Shown here: one piece after another, positions 16,701-26,269 of the stretch
Layout of the letters: each line of letters begins with the position of its first letter
How positions within the stretch are numbered: the first letter of the stretch is position 1
Assembly: GCF_004116335.1 (NCBI RefSeq)
Contig: NZ_PDKN01000010.1
Location: forward strand, 35,147 to 99,146
From: Candidatus Marinarcus aquaticus
GTDB taxonomy: Bacteria; Campylobacterota; Campylobacteria; Campylobacterales; Arcobacteraceae
Direction: 5' to 3'
DNA: 64,000 bases
Program-made: the position numbers and the translations under genes
Notes under the pieces: generated by a model
What the model was told of the DNA's origin: nothing
Seen by the model: the letters and a program-made list of their open reading frames with translations, nothing else
Databases searched by the model: none

Positions 16701-19010
16701 ATGAAGTTCCTAAAAGAGGAAAAACAACTGGTACGTTTGATACAAGTTGGACCGGCTATTTTTAGTACCATTATTCTGTTGACTTTAATCACTTTTATAC
16801 TTTGGAACAAAGAACAACAACTTAAAAGAGAGATTGAAACGGTCACTGAAGTCTATTATGAAGATCATAAGCATGAACTCTATAATAAAGTCAATATCAT
16901 CCATGAACAACTTCAAGAATTTGTACACAATGAAGAAAATGAACTGAATAAAGAGTCTTTAAATCGTGTTTATGATGCTTATACTATAGCAGAAAATATC
17001 TACAACAAATACCAAAACACTAAGTCCAAAGATGAGATATTGCAAATCATCATAGAGGCTTTAAGAGGGATTCGTTTTTTTGATCAAAAAGGGTATTTTT
17101 TGATTTTTGGTTTGGATGGAAAAATCTATTTAAATGATGCTTTCCCTCAAACAGAAGGTTCCAATATCAAACAATACTCCAAACAGTTTGAAGCCTTAGA
17201 AGAAATTTTAAACACAAAAAAAGAAACGTACTACAGTTGGGATTGGTATAAACCTGAAGATCCTCATACCCTTTATAAAAAAAGAGGCTTTTTTAAACGG
17301 TTTGAACCTTATAATATCATGTTTGGTACGGGGCATTATATGGATGATTTTGTAAAATCCAATCAAGAAAAGTATCTGGCAGAACTCTCTAAAATACGAT
17401 ACAGTTCCAAAGATGAATACATATTTGTAGTGGATTATACGGGGACAATGTTAACGCATTTTGATTCTCATTTTATAGGAACCAATGCCTTAAATTGGAA
17501 AGATCAAAATGGTTTTAAATTCATGAAAGCGATGATTGATTTAGGGAAAAAAAAGAGCGAAGGCTTTGTAAAATATGACGGTGTTGTACGTCCTTCAACG
17601 GGCTATAAAACAGAAAAAACCTCGTATATTAAAGTATTTGAACCTTGGCAATGGGTGATTGGTTCAGGGTTTTATAATGAAGCTTTAGAAGAACTGATTT
17701 CTGCTAAAAAAACAGAGATAGAAAAAAAGAGTTTAGAAAATATTCAAACAGTTTTCCTCTTTTTAATTTTAACGACAATAGGAGTTTTAATACTTTCATC
17801 TATGGTGGCCCGAATTTTAAAAGAGAAGTTTCAACGTTTTAAAAGAAGCTTGGCACATGAGTTGCTTAAAAATGAGAGACAAAATGAGATACTACAAGAG
17901 ACGTTAACAGAGAAAATAGAGTTAGAGAATGTTATTTTTAACTCCAATATGGTCTCCATTACAGACATAGAAGGAAATATTTTGTATGCCAATGATGCTT
18001 TTTGTCAAATCACTGGTTACAGTAAAGAGGAACTCATAGGGCATAATCACAGTATTATGAAATCACCTCAAACTAAAAAAAGTGCACATAAAGCTTTGTG
18101 GAATACGATTTTAAATGGTGATATCTGGAGAGGAATCAGTCATAATATAACAAAAGAGGGCAAAGATATTTATTTGAATACCACGATTTCCCCTTTACGA
18201 AATAAAAATGGAGAGATAGTAAAATTTATTGCCACGCGGTTTGATATGACGGAAAAGGTTAAAGCCGATTTTGAGTTAAGAAAAAAGGAGAATATCTTAG
18301 TTCAACAAAGTAAAATGGCTGCTATGGGAGAGATGTTGGGTGCCATTGCACATCAATGGAGACAACCCCTTTCGGTCATCTCCATTGCTTCAACGGGTGT
18401 TAAAATGCAAAAAGAGTTGGATGTGTTAAGCGATGAATTTTTATATGAATCAATGGATTCGATTAATGATTCGGTACAGTATCTTTCTCGAACAATTGAT
18501 GATTTTAGAAATTTTTACAATCCCAATAAATTAGAATCCAATTTTGATATACAAGATGCTTTGGATAAAACCTTTAATCTTGTTAAAGTGCAGTTTGAAA
18601 ATAACTGCATTCAAGTCATTAAAGATATTCAAAGTGTAAAACTCTTTGGCTTGCATAATGAACTTTTACAAGTTATTATTAATATTTTAAACAATGCCAA
18701 AGATCAGTTGGTGCTTACACAAAGCAGAGACAAATATGTGTTTGTTACGGCCAAAAAAGAGAATGAAAATTTAACAATAACAATTTGCGACAGTGCTGGT
18801 GGCATAAACAAAGAGCATCTTTTAAAAATCTTTGATCCCTATTTTACAACCAAAGATGAACATCATGGAACCGGTATTGGACTTTACATGAGTCAAGAAA
18901 TCATAGAGAAAAACATGGGTGGAAAACTTGAAGCATATAATCAAACCACTGAACATGAAGGCAGAAGCTATTTTGGGGCATGTTTTAAAATTACATTACC
19001 AATAAGGTAG
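16701..19010 (+). CDS. Sensor histidine kinase (Cache-PAS-HisKA-HATPase)
   Basis: 769 aa. Helix near 17-35, a large Cache sensor region with two similar halves (about 40-345), helix near 348-370, short coiled coil, PAS (about 408-525), a kinase core with the phospho-acceptor His in AHQWRQPLSVIS (about 548-560), the N-box INILNNAKDQL, and G-boxes DSAGGI and GTGIGLYMS. AHQWRQPL is the H-box type abundant in Campylobacterota. No response regulator is adjacent, so the partner lies elsewhere. Confidence 0.9.
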   Translation: MKFLKEEKQLVRLIQVGPAIFSTIILLTLITFILWNKEQQLKREIETVTEVYYEDHKHELYNKVNIIHEQLQEFVHNEENELNKESLNRVYDAYTIAENIYNKYQNTKSKDEILQIIIEALRGIRFFDQKGYFLIFGLDGKIYLNDAFPQTEGSNIKQYSKQFEALEEILNTKKETYYSWDWYKPEDPHTLYKKRGFFKRFEPYNIMFGTGHYMDDFVKSNQEKYLAELSKIRYSSKDEYIFVVDYTGTMLTHFDSHFIGTNALNWKDQNGFKFMKAMIDLGKKKSEGFVKYDGVVRPSTGYKTEKTSYIKVFEPWQWVIGSGFYNEALEELISAKKTEIEKKSLENIQTVFLFLILTTIGVLILSSMVARILKEKFQRFKRSLAHELLKNERQNEILQETLTEKIELENVIFNSNMVSITDIEGNILYANDAFCQITGYSKEELIGHNHSIMKSPQTKKSAHKALWNTILNGDIWRGISHNITKEGKDIYLNTTISPLRNKNGEIVKFIATRFDMTEKVKADFELRKKENILVQQSKMAAMGEMLGAIAHQWRQPLSVISIASTGVKMQKELDVLSDEFLYESMDSINDSVQYLSRTIDDFRNFYNPNKLESNFDIQDALDKTFNLVKVQFENNCIQVIKDIQSVKLFGLHNELLQVIINILNNAKDQLVLTQSRDKYVFVTAKKENENLTITICDSAGGINKEHLLKIFDPYFTTKDEHHGTGIGLYMSQEIIEKNMGGKLEAYNQTTEHEGRSYFGACFKITLPIR

Positions 19011-19034
19011 TCCTTTTTTTAGTTAAAAAGAGGA

Positions 19035-19040
19035 TATAAT
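19035..19040 (+). promoter_or_regulatory. -10 element of the rimB-rimK operon
   Basis: TATAAT 26 bases upstream of the preferred ATG at 19066. A transcript starting about seven bases later would leave a short leader with GAGGA at 19056-19060. This supports 19066 as the start over the ATG at 19054. Confidence 0.5.
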
Positions 19041-19065
19041 ATGGCTTTAATTTATGAGGAACACT

Positions 19066-19494
19066 ATGAACGATAAAAAGATTATAGGTCGAAGAGAGAT
19101 TGTCTCTATTTTAGAGTTGGAACTTGAAGACCTTGATGCCAAAATTGATACGGGTGCAGATTCAAATGCATTGCATTGTGATGATATTTTTGTTGATGAT
19201 GAAAACTTTGTACACTTTAAACTATTAGATGAAGTACATCCATCGTATCATGGAAAACAGATGAAAATGCCACTGTATAAACTCAAACGAGTAAAGAGTT
19301 CAAACGGAGAGACGCAAGAGCGTCCAAGTATTAAAGTCACTGTAGAGTTTTTCGGCAAAAAATACAGAAGTGTGATCTCTTTGACCAATCGAGCAGACAT
19401 GAAATATCCCATGCTCATTGGAAGACGTTTTTTAAGTAAACGATTTTTAGTGGATGTTTCACAAGATTATTTAACAAAAACATATAAAGGATAA
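19066..19494 (+). CDS. rimB: Retropepsin-like peptidase of the RimB/'ATP-dependent zinc protease' family
   Basis: 142 aa. The motif [14 protein letters not shown] near residues 25-38 has the DTGA catalytic signature of retropepsin-like aspartic peptidases, and LIGRRFL near the end matches the family's second conserved block. In Pseudomonas a homologue (RimB) is encoded with the RimK ligase. The start at 19066 is chosen because GAGGA sits five bases upstream. Two bases separate its stop from rimK. It probably removes or trims what the ligase adds, but the substrate here is unknown. A paralogue is encoded at 62980-63657. Confidence 0.75.
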   Translation: MNDKKIIGRREIVSILELELEDLDAKIDTGADSNALHCDDIFVDDENFVHFKLLDEVHPSYHGKQMKMPLYKLKRVKSSNGETQERPSIKVTVEFFGKKYRSVISLTNRADMKYPMLIGRRFLSKRFLVDVSQDYLTKTYKG

Positions 19495-19496
19495 TA

Positions 19497-20432
19497 ATGC
19501 GAGTCTATATTTTATCAAGAAATAAAAGTTTGTATTCTACCCAACGTTTGGTTGAAGCAGCAGAAGAAAAAGGTTGGGAAGTTCGTGTTATTGACTATTT
19601 AAAGTGCAGTATTGAAATCATGAAAAATGAGTTGAAAATCAACTATTTAGGGAAAGAGTTACCCGTACCTGATGCGATTATTCCAAGAATTGGTGCGAGT
19701 AGAACGTTTTATGGAGCAGCGATGGTGCGACACTTTGAGATGATGGATGTCTTTACAGTTACAGGAAGTTTGGCCATTAAACGAAGCCGAGATAAACTGC
19801 GAAGCCTTCAAATCTTGTCTAAAAATGGTGTGGATATGCCAAAGACCGTTTTTGCTTCAAATAAATCAAATGCCAAAGACGTCATTGAGTTAAGTGGTGG
19901 TGCACCGTTGGTTCTAAAAATTTTAGAAGGCACACAAGGGGTTGGAGTGGTTTTAGTTGACAGTGAAAAAGCGGCTAAATCTGTTCTGGATGCTTTTTAT
20001 GGGATGGATGTAAATTTACTGGTTCAAGAGTACATTGAAGAAGCAGGAGGAGCAGATATTCGAGCTTTTATTGTAGGTGGTGAAGTCGTTGGTGCCATGA
20101 AACGACAGGGAGCTGAAGGGGACTTTAGGTCTAATTTACACCAAGGAGGCAGTGCCTCTGCTTATAAACTCAATCGAAAAGAGAAAGCCACGGCATTGGC
20201 TGCAGCCAAAGCAATGGGCTTAGGTATTTGTGGGGTGGATATGATCCCATCTAAAAGAGGTCCACTGGTCATGGAAGTGAACTCATCTCCTGGTTTAGAA
20301 GGAATTGAGGCATCAACAAAGATTGATATTGCAGGAAAAATTATGGAGTTCATTGAGAAAAATGCCATTGATAAATCGGCTAATGGAACGAAAAAAAGAC
20401 GACGAATTAAAAAAGATAACATTGGAGCATAA
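19497..20432 (+). CDS. rimK: RimK-type ATP-grasp glutamate ligase
   Basis: 311 aa, close to the usual RimK length (about 300). It carries the RimK N-terminal domain, then the ATP-grasp fold with [18 protein letters not shown] (about 140-157), the DIRAFIVGG block, and the Mg-binding [12 protein letters not shown] block near 262-272. RimK adds Glu residues to ribosomal protein S6 C-termini in gamma-proteobacteria and can make poly-alpha-glutamate in vitro. The target here is not known. It sits between rimB and a zinc amidohydrolase gene. Confidence 0.9.
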   Translation: MRVYILSRNKSLYSTQRLVEAAEEKGWEVRVIDYLKCSIEIMKNELKINYLGKELPVPDAIIPRIGASRTFYGAAMVRHFEMMDVFTVTGSLAIKRSRDKLRSLQILSKNGVDMPKTVFASNKSNAKDVIELSGGAPLVLKILEGTQGVGVVLVDSEKAAKSVLDAFYGMDVNLLVQEYIEEAGGADIRAFIVGGEVVGAMKRQGAEGDFRSNLHQGGSASAYKLNRKEKATALAAAKAMGLGICGVDMIPSKRGPLVMEVNSSPGLEGIEASTKIDIAGKIMEFIEKNAIDKSANGTKKRRRIKKDNIGA

Positions 20433-20438
20433 GGGGTA

Positions 20439-21482
20439 ATGACTAAATTGATTATTGGTGGGGTTGAGATTTTAAAAGGAAGTCGTCAAACGCTCAATAT
20501 TGAGTTACCTAAATTGTATAATACACCAACAAATTTACCCGTGCGTGTGATACGAGGGAAAAAAGATGGCCCCACCGTATTTATCAGTGCCGCCATTCAT
20601 GGAGATGAACTCAATGGTATTGAAATCATTCGACGTATTCGAAAGCTGAAGATTTTAAGTCGTTTAAAAGGCACACTGATTCTTGTTCCTATTGTCAATG
20701 TCTATGGTATCATGACGCTTTCACGCTATTTGCCTGACCGACGGGATTTAAATCGAAGTTTTCCTGGAAGTACACGTGGTTCATTGGCCAGTCGTGTGGC
20801 AAAAATTTTTTTTGATGAGATTGTCAGCAAGTGTGATTTGGGAATCGATTTGCACACGGCATCCATTCATAAGTCAAACTTACCACAAGTGCGTACAAAC
20901 TTGAACAATGAATATACCTTTAATTTGGCCAAAGCCTTTGAAGCACCTGTGGTATTGCACTCAGAGTTACGTGATGGTTCTTTAAGAGCGGTGGCTCAAG
21001 ACAGAGGTATTCCTATCTTACTTTATGAAGCAGGGGAAGCATTGCGATTTGATGAAACCAGTATTCGAATCGGGGTAAAAGGTATCATCAATGTTTTAAG
21101 AGAAAACGGTATGTTGCCTAAAGTGCAAGAGAAAAAGCGACAACGCATCCCTGTAGTTACACGAAGCAGTCAATGGATACGAGCGAGTGAAAGTGGCATG
21201 ATTCGTACGATTAAAGCTTTGGGAGATACCGTACAAAAAGATGAAATCATTGCTTATATTGACGAACCTTTGGACAATAACACGTATGAAATACGTTCGG
21301 TTTTTGATGGTATCATCATTGGCAAATCAGAGATTCCGCTTGTTCAAGAAGGGGATGCCGTTTTTCATATTGCAAAGTTTAAAAACCTCGAAACGGCTGA
21401 AAATAAAATAGAATATTTCAGTGAAGATGCGATTGAATACAGTGAGTTTCATGAACTCAATAATGAAGAGATTATTGAATAA
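20439..21482 (+). CDS. Succinylglutamate desuccinylase/aspartoacylase-family zinc hydrolase
   Basis: 347 aa M14-type metallo-hydrolase. The zinc ligands are visible in HGDELNG near residue 49 (HxxE) and DLHTAS near 139; a C-terminal barrel resembles a lipoyl-like hammerhead (about 255-325). Relatives cleave N-acyl groups from Glu or Asp or act as carboxypeptidases on glutamyl chains. Beside a glutamate ligase it could hydrolyse glutamyl products, but that role is inferred. Six bases after rimK. Confidence 0.8.
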   Translation: MTKLIIGGVEILKGSRQTLNIELPKLYNTPTNLPVRVIRGKKDGPTVFISAAIHGDELNGIEIIRRIRKLKILSRLKGTLILVPIVNVYGIMTLSRYLPDRRDLNRSFPGSTRGSLASRVAKIFFDEIVSKCDLGIDLHTASIHKSNLPQVRTNLNNEYTFNLAKAFEAPVVLHSELRDGSLRAVAQDRGIPILLYEAGEALRFDETSIRIGVKGIINVLRENGMLPKVQEKKRQRIPVVTRSSQWIRASESGMIRTIKALGDTVQKDEIIAYIDEPLDNNTYEIRSVFDGIIIGKSEIPLVQEGDAVFHIAKFKNLETAENKIEYFSEDAIEYSEFHELNNEEIIE

Positions 21483-21497
21483 AAAAAGAGAGAAGGT

Positions 21498-22043
21498 ATG
21501 GAAAAAAATATTGTTTTAACATTGGTTTTATTGGTATCCACGATTATCATGCTCAGTGGTTCAAAATATTTTTTGCGTAAGATTGGAAATACAAAAAGAG
21601 TCAATGCAAAAAGAGTTTTTTATATCTCAAAATCGATCAATGTCATTGTCATTGTGGTGGCACTTTTTTTAGCTGCGGCCATTTGGAGTATGAACTTTGA
21701 TGGTATTTTGATTTTTATCTCCTCTATTTTTGCTGTCATTGGAATTGCTCTGTTTGCTCAATGGTCGATTTTAAGTAACTTAACTTCCAGTATCATTATC
21801 TTTTTTACTTTTCCAGCAAGAGTAGGGGAGCGCATTAAAATAGTTGATGGAGATAACTCGATCACAGGAAAAATTGTGGAAATTTCACTCTTTCAAATAC
21901 ACATTGCCAATGAAGAGGGCGATTTGGTCATTTACCCCAATAATCTCTTTATTCAAAAGCCCATTATTAAAATCAATAAAAAGCAAAACAAAGAGGTGAA
22001 ACCAATCAAAAAGGTGAAAAAAAATGATGACAGCAAAACTTGA
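21498..22043 (+). CDS. Small MscS-family mechanosensitive channel
   Basis: 181 aa. Three transmembrane helices (about 5-24, 48-68 and 74-110), the last being the glycine/alanine-rich MscS pore helix (GIALFAQWSILSNLTSSIIIFF), then a beta domain with FPARVGERIKIVD. A Lys-rich tail follows. It lacks the larger C-terminal cage of E. coli MscS. It belongs to the rimB-rimK operon and overlaps the CorA-like gene by 20 bases. Confidence 0.82.
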   Translation: MEKNIVLTLVLLVSTIIMLSGSKYFLRKIGNTKRVNAKRVFYISKSINVIVIVVALFLAAAIWSMNFDGILIFISSIFAVIGIALFAQWSILSNLTSSIIIFFTFPARVGERIKIVDGDNSITGKIVEISLFQIHIANEEGDLVIYPNNLFIQKPIIKINKKQNKEVKPIKKVKKNDDSKT

Positions 22044-22806
22044 TAAATTTCACTTAAAGGATATCATGAATGAGGAACACCCTTCAATGTTCACTTTGCA
22101 TGATGAGTATGATATCCTCATCATGAGATTGCCTTATCGACACGATGATGAATATACTTATGTCAGTCATGCCTTTGTCTTCACGGACGAGTCGTACTAT
22201 TATTATGATAAAAACAAAGGCTCTTTTGAAGATTTAAAATCCATCAATGGGGTTTATACTTTGTTGAATCGAAAAATCAATCTGACCATGCAAATGACCG
22301 ATGATATTTATGATAACATCGAAATCATTGAAGATGGATTTTATGAGTCAGAATATCTCAAAGGCTTTAATCATGTCTGGTTTTCATATAAAAACTCTTT
22401 AATCAAAATCAATCGAGTTTTAAATAAAACCATCGAACAACTCAAACGGTTTATTCAAAATTATAAACGCGAAGATGACTTCTTACAAATCAATTTCAGT
22501 GACCTTTTAGAGCATCTAGAGAGAACCCATCGTACGGCCACACACTCTTTAGAGAAACTCGATGCGTTGTATAACTTCTATGTGAGTACCAGCAATGAAA
22601 AAATGAACCGTACTATTTATGTGTTGACCCTTCTTTCAGGTATTTTTCTGCCTTTAAATCTGATTGTAGGATTTTTTGGTATGAACACCACAGGTTTGCC
22701 TTTTAGTCAGACAGAAAACGGTACCTTTTCTGTTATTGTTATGTTGGGTTCCATGGGAATTGCTGCTTATTTACTCTTGCTTTTATTAAAACGAAATCAA
22801 ACTTAA
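22024..22806 (+). CDS. CorA-family divalent cation channel
   Basis: 260 aa, shorter than E. coli CorA (316). Cytoplasmic alpha/beta and long helical part (1 to about 195), then two C-terminal transmembrane helices. The first ends in the signature GMNTTGLPF (GMN near 222). It likely conducts Mg2+ or exports another divalent ion. The gene overlaps the MscS-like gene and closes the rimB-rimK operon, joining two ion channels to the ligase/hydrolase set. Confidence 0.82.
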   Translation: MMTAKLDKFHLKDIMNEEHPSMFTLHDEYDILIMRLPYRHDDEYTYVSHAFVFTDESYYYYDKNKGSFEDLKSINGVYTLLNRKINLTMQMTDDIYDNIEIIEDGFYESEYLKGFNHVWFSYKNSLIKINRVLNKTIEQLKRFIQNYKREDDFLQINFSDLLEHLERTHRTATHSLEKLDALYNFYVSTSNEKMNRTIYVLTLLSGIFLPLNLIVGFFGMNTTGLPFSQTENGTFSVIVMLGSMGIAAYLLLLLLKRNQT

Positions 22807-22815
22807 AGGATACGA

Positions 22816-23766
22816 ATGCGTATAGGGGTTTCAGCTTGTTTATTGGGAAATATGTGTCGATATGATGGTGCACATGCTAAAGATGATTTTGTAGTCAATC
22901 AACTTCAAAACTATTTTGAGATGGTACCATACTGTCCTGAAGCGATTGTTTTTGGAACACCTCGAGATACAATTCGATTGGTGGAGTTTGAACACCAAAT
23001 TAAAGTCCTCACCAATAAAGAACAAAATGATGTTACGCAAGTGCTCAGTGATATTTCTCAAAGTTGTGCTTCACAAATTGCCGATGAAAACCTATGTGGT
23101 TTTATTTTAAAATCCAAATCTCCCACCTGTGGGTTAGAACGGGTAAAGGTGTATGAACCCAACAGCCATATGTGTGAAAAAAAAGGGGAAGGACTTTTTG
23201 CAAAATCGATTAAAGAAAAATACCCCTATTTGCCTTTAGAAGAGGAGGGGCGATTGCAAGATGATTGGCTCAAAGAGAACTTTTTAATGCAAGTGTTTGC
23301 TTATAAAGATGTCCATGAGTTTCTGGCAACCTCTCCTTCTTTTAATGAATTGGTGAAATTTCATACAAGTTATAAGTATCTGATTTATGCAAAATCTCAT
23401 GAAGCGTATAAAAGCATGGGAAACATTGTGGCCAATCATGAAAAAAAGAGTCTAGAAGAGGTGTTGACTTTGTATAAAGAGCATTTCTTAAAAGCCATAA
23501 GCATGAAAGGCAGTATTAAAAACACCTATAATGTACTGTTGCATATTTACGGATACTTTAAAAAAGTGATTTCAAAAGATGAGAAAGAGGAGATGCTCAA
23601 AGCCATTGATGAGTATAAAATGCAAATCATTCCTCTCATAGCCGTCATTAAAATCATCAATCTTTATACCCAACGATTTGATATGGAGTATCTTAAAACA
23701 CAGAAATTCTTAAAACCTTATCCCAGTGAACTGGCACTTCGTTCAAGCCTTAAGGCGAATAAGTGA
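22816..23766 (+). CDS. DUF523-DUF1722 protein (YbgA-like)
   Basis: 316 aa. The N-terminal DUF523 has conserved Cys motifs SACLLGNMCRYDG (about 6-18) and KSPTCG near 98-103, suggesting metal or Fe-S binding. The C-terminal half is DUF1722, as in E. coli YbgA. ybgA and the photolyase gene phr are also neighbours in E. coli, so the pairing with the next gene is a conserved context. Its stop overlaps the photolyase GTG start. Biochemical function unknown; a role in tRNA sulphur chemistry or photolyase support would be speculation. Confidence 0.82.
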   Translation: MRIGVSACLLGNMCRYDGAHAKDDFVVNQLQNYFEMVPYCPEAIVFGTPRDTIRLVEFEHQIKVLTNKEQNDVTQVLSDISQSCASQIADENLCGFILKSKSPTCGLERVKVYEPNSHMCEKKGEGLFAKSIKEKYPYLPLEEEGRLQDDWLKENFLMQVFAYKDVHEFLATSPSFNELVKFHTSYKYLIYAKSHEAYKSMGNIVANHEKKSLEEVLTLYKEHFLKAISMKGSIKNTYNVLLHIYGYFKKVISKDEKEEMLKAIDEYKMQIIPLIAVIKIINLYTQRFDMEYLKTQKFLKPYPSELALRSSLKANK

Positions 23767-25112
23767 AGCAAATCTTATGGTTCAGACGAGATTTACGTAT
23801 CACTGACAGTGCACTTTTAGCACACGCAACAGGAGAAGTACTTCCTATTTTTATCTTTGATGAACATATTTTAAAAAATCTTCCCAAAGAGGATAAACGT
23901 GTTACGTTTATTTATGAAAGTGTGTTGGCTTTAAAAAAGCAACTGCAAACATTGGGATTGGATTTGGCTATTTTTTATGGTAAGCCTGAAGATATTTTCA
24001 GCAAGTTGGTACAACAAGGTTTTGATGAAGTGTTGTGCTCCATTGATTATGATGCCTATGCCATACAACGAGATAAAACCATTGAGTCTATACTTCCAAT
24101 GCATCGTTTTTTAGACTCTTTTATCCTTGACCCCAAAGAGCACTTCAAAAAAGATGGCACCCCTTATAAAGTATTTACCCCTTTTTACAATGCACTTGAA
24201 CCACTGCATAGTGCACTTAAATTAGAAGAGTACCAATATTCAAATGCATGCATTAAAGCTTCATTTGATTATGACAACACTCCTTTATTAGAAGAGTTGG
24301 GGTTTGTTAAAACCACACTGCCAGCGTTTTTATACCAAAGTGCACATGAACTCTTAGAAGCGTTCTCTTTAAAAATTGCACTTTATGAAAAAGAGCGAGA
24401 CTTTTTCCATATTGATGCCACTTCAAAACTCTCTGTGCATTTACGTTTTGGCTTGATTTCACCCAAAGAAGTCTTTAATTATGTGAAAACTTTGGCCCCC
24501 ACTTCAGGTGCCGCTTGTTTTATCAAAGAGCTTTTTTGGAGAGAGTTTTATAACTACATACTCTATCATTTCCCTTACAGTGAATTTGAAAACTTTAACG
24601 GGCAAATTTTGAAATGGCCCAACAGTGATCAAGCGTATGAGAAGTGGTGCAATGCACAAACGGGTGTGCCTATTGTGGATGCTGCCATGCGATGCTTAAA
24701 TGAAACGGGTTGCATGCACAACCGTCTTCGTATGATTGTGGCATCGTTTGCAACGAAAAATTTGCTCATACCTTGGAAACGATGTGAAGCCTATTTTGCA
24801 CTGAAACTTTTAGATTATGAAGCCTGTTCCAATGTCGGATCTTGGCAGTGGGCCGCAAGTACAGGAGCAGACAGTGTGCCTTATTTCCGACTTTTTAATC
24901 CCTATTTGCAATCAAAAAAATTTGACAAAGAGGGGCAATTTATTAAACACTATTTACCTGAACTACAAGAGTGTGATGCAAAGCTTTTTCATATAGAAAA
25001 TGGTTTAAAACAAAACCTTTTTTTAGAATACCCACCTTTATTGATTGGCATCGCGTATTCTCGTGAGAGAGCACTGCAATTTTATAAAAGAGTAAACACA
25101 ACAAAGCCCTAG
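23763..25112 (+). CDS. phr: Class I CPD photolyase
   Basis: 449 aa (E. coli Phr 472). N-terminal antenna-binding domain begins with FRRDLRITDSALL. The FAD-binding C-terminal half has the strongly conserved TGVPIVDAAMRCLNETG, MHNRLRMIVASFATKNL and NVGSWQWAASTGAD blocks. It repairs cyclobutane pyrimidine dimers using blue light. The start is GTG at 23763, overlapping the upstream TGA, with AAGGCG about eight bases before it. Confidence 0.92.
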   Translation: MKQILWFRRDLRITDSALLAHATGEVLPIFIFDEHILKNLPKEDKRVTFIYESVLALKKQLQTLGLDLAIFYGKPEDIFSKLVQQGFDEVLCSIDYDAYAIQRDKTIESILPMHRFLDSFILDPKEHFKKDGTPYKVFTPFYNALEPLHSALKLEEYQYSNACIKASFDYDNTPLLEELGFVKTTLPAFLYQSAHELLEAFSLKIALYEKERDFFHIDATSKLSVHLRFGLISPKEVFNYVKTLAPTSGAACFIKELFWREFYNYILYHFPYSEFENFNGQILKWPNSDQAYEKWCNAQTGVPIVDAAMRCLNETGCMHNRLRMIVASFATKNLLIPWKRCEAYFALKLLDYEACSNVGSWQWAASTGADSVPYFRLFNPYLQSKKFDKEGQFIKHYLPELQECDAKLFHIENGLKQNLFLEYPPLLIGIAYSRERALQFYKRVNTTKP

Positions 25113-25132
25113 CCAAAAACAATAACAAATAT

Positions 25133-25138
25133 GTTATA
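25133..25138 (+). promoter_or_regulatory. -10 element before mreB
   Basis: TATAAT in the 53-bp gap between phr and mreB, 33 bases before the preferred start, giving mreB its own likely promoter. Confidence 0.4.
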
Positions 25139-25165
25139 ATCTTACAAAAATGAAGGGCGGTGCAG

Positions 25166-26197
25166 ATGATTTTGAATAAAATAATTGGTCTATTTTCAAA
25201 AGATATTGCAATGGATTTAGGAACAGCCAATATTATTGTGTCAGTAAAAGACAGTGGTATTGTCATCAATGAACCCACTGTCCTTGCAATACAAGAGGAT
25301 CGATATGGTAAAAGCAGAGTCTTAGCAGTCGGTCAAGAAGCCAAACAGATGTTGGGTAAAACACCAGCTCATATCAGAGCGATACGACCGGTTCAAGATG
25401 GCGTGATTGCTGATTTTGAAGCCACAGAGATGATGATTAAATATTTCATCAACAAAGTACATAATCGAAAATCTTTTTTAAAACCACGTGTGGTCATTTG
25501 TGTACCCTATGGGGTTACACAAGTAGAGAGAAATGCGGTGAAAGATTCTGCATTTAATGCAGGAGCACGAGAAGTTATTTTAGTAGAAGAACCAATGGCT
25601 GCTGCTATTGGTACAGGTATTCCTGTAGGTAACCCCGAAGGACATATTGTGGTGGATATTGGTGCAGGTACCACCGAGGTTGCTGTGACATCATTGGGCG
25701 GATTGGTTTTGTGTAAAGCCACTACATCTGCTGGAGATAAGTTTGATCAAGCCATTATTAATTATGTCAAACAAAACTACAATCTCTATATTGGTGAAAA
25801 AACAGCTGAACATATTAAAATAGAGATTGGAGCGGCTGTTAAACTTGAAAATGAGCTCAAAATTCAAGTCAAAGGGAGAGATAATTCAGGTTTGCTTTCA
25901 ACCATTGAGTTAGGAAGTGAAGGGGTTCGAAGTGCCATTAAAGAGCCTCTTAAAGACATCATCAATGTGATTAAAAATGTGTTAGAAAATATGCCTCCTG
26001 ATTTGGCCGCTGATGCAGTGGATAATGGCGTTATTTTAACAGGGGGAGGCTCATTAATACGTGGATTAGATGAGTATATTTCAAGCATCATTAAACTTCC
26101 TGTACGAGTCTCTAAAGAGCCACTTTTAGCTGTTGCATATGGTACAAGTGAAGTGATTAATGATAACGATTTACTCAAATTGATTTTTAACGAATAA
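25166..26197 (+). CDS. mreB: Rod shape-determining actin homologue MreB
   Basis: 343 aa from the ATG at 25166, chosen because AAGGG lies about eight bases upstream; a GTG at 25160 is too close to that site. Actin-fold ATP-binding motifs: MDLGTANIIV (phosphate 1), DIGAGTTEVAV (phosphate 2) and LTGGGSLIRGLDE (adenosine). It forms filaments that guide lateral wall synthesis. mreC and mreD do not follow, so this is either a relocated mreB or a second copy. Confidence 0.92.
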   Translation: MILNKIIGLFSKDIAMDLGTANIIVSVKDSGIVINEPTVLAIQEDRYGKSRVLAVGQEAKQMLGKTPAHIRAIRPVQDGVIADFEATEMMIKYFINKVHNRKSFLKPRVVICVPYGVTQVERNAVKDSAFNAGAREVILVEEPMAAAIGTGIPVGNPEGHIVVDIGAGTTEVAVTSLGGLVLCKATTSAGDKFDQAIINYVKQNYNLYIGEKTAEHIKIEIGAAVKLENELKIQVKGRDNSGLLSTIELGSEGVRSAIKEPLKDIINVIKNVLENMPPDLAADAVDNGVILTGGGSLIRGLDEYISSIIKLPVRVSKEPLLAVAYGTSEVINDNDLLKLIFNE

Positions 26198-26269
26198 AAT
26201 TCGTTATTTATTTGTCTCATTTGGTTTTTATGGTATAGTTTTTGTATATATTAGAAATGAGGTGAAGAG

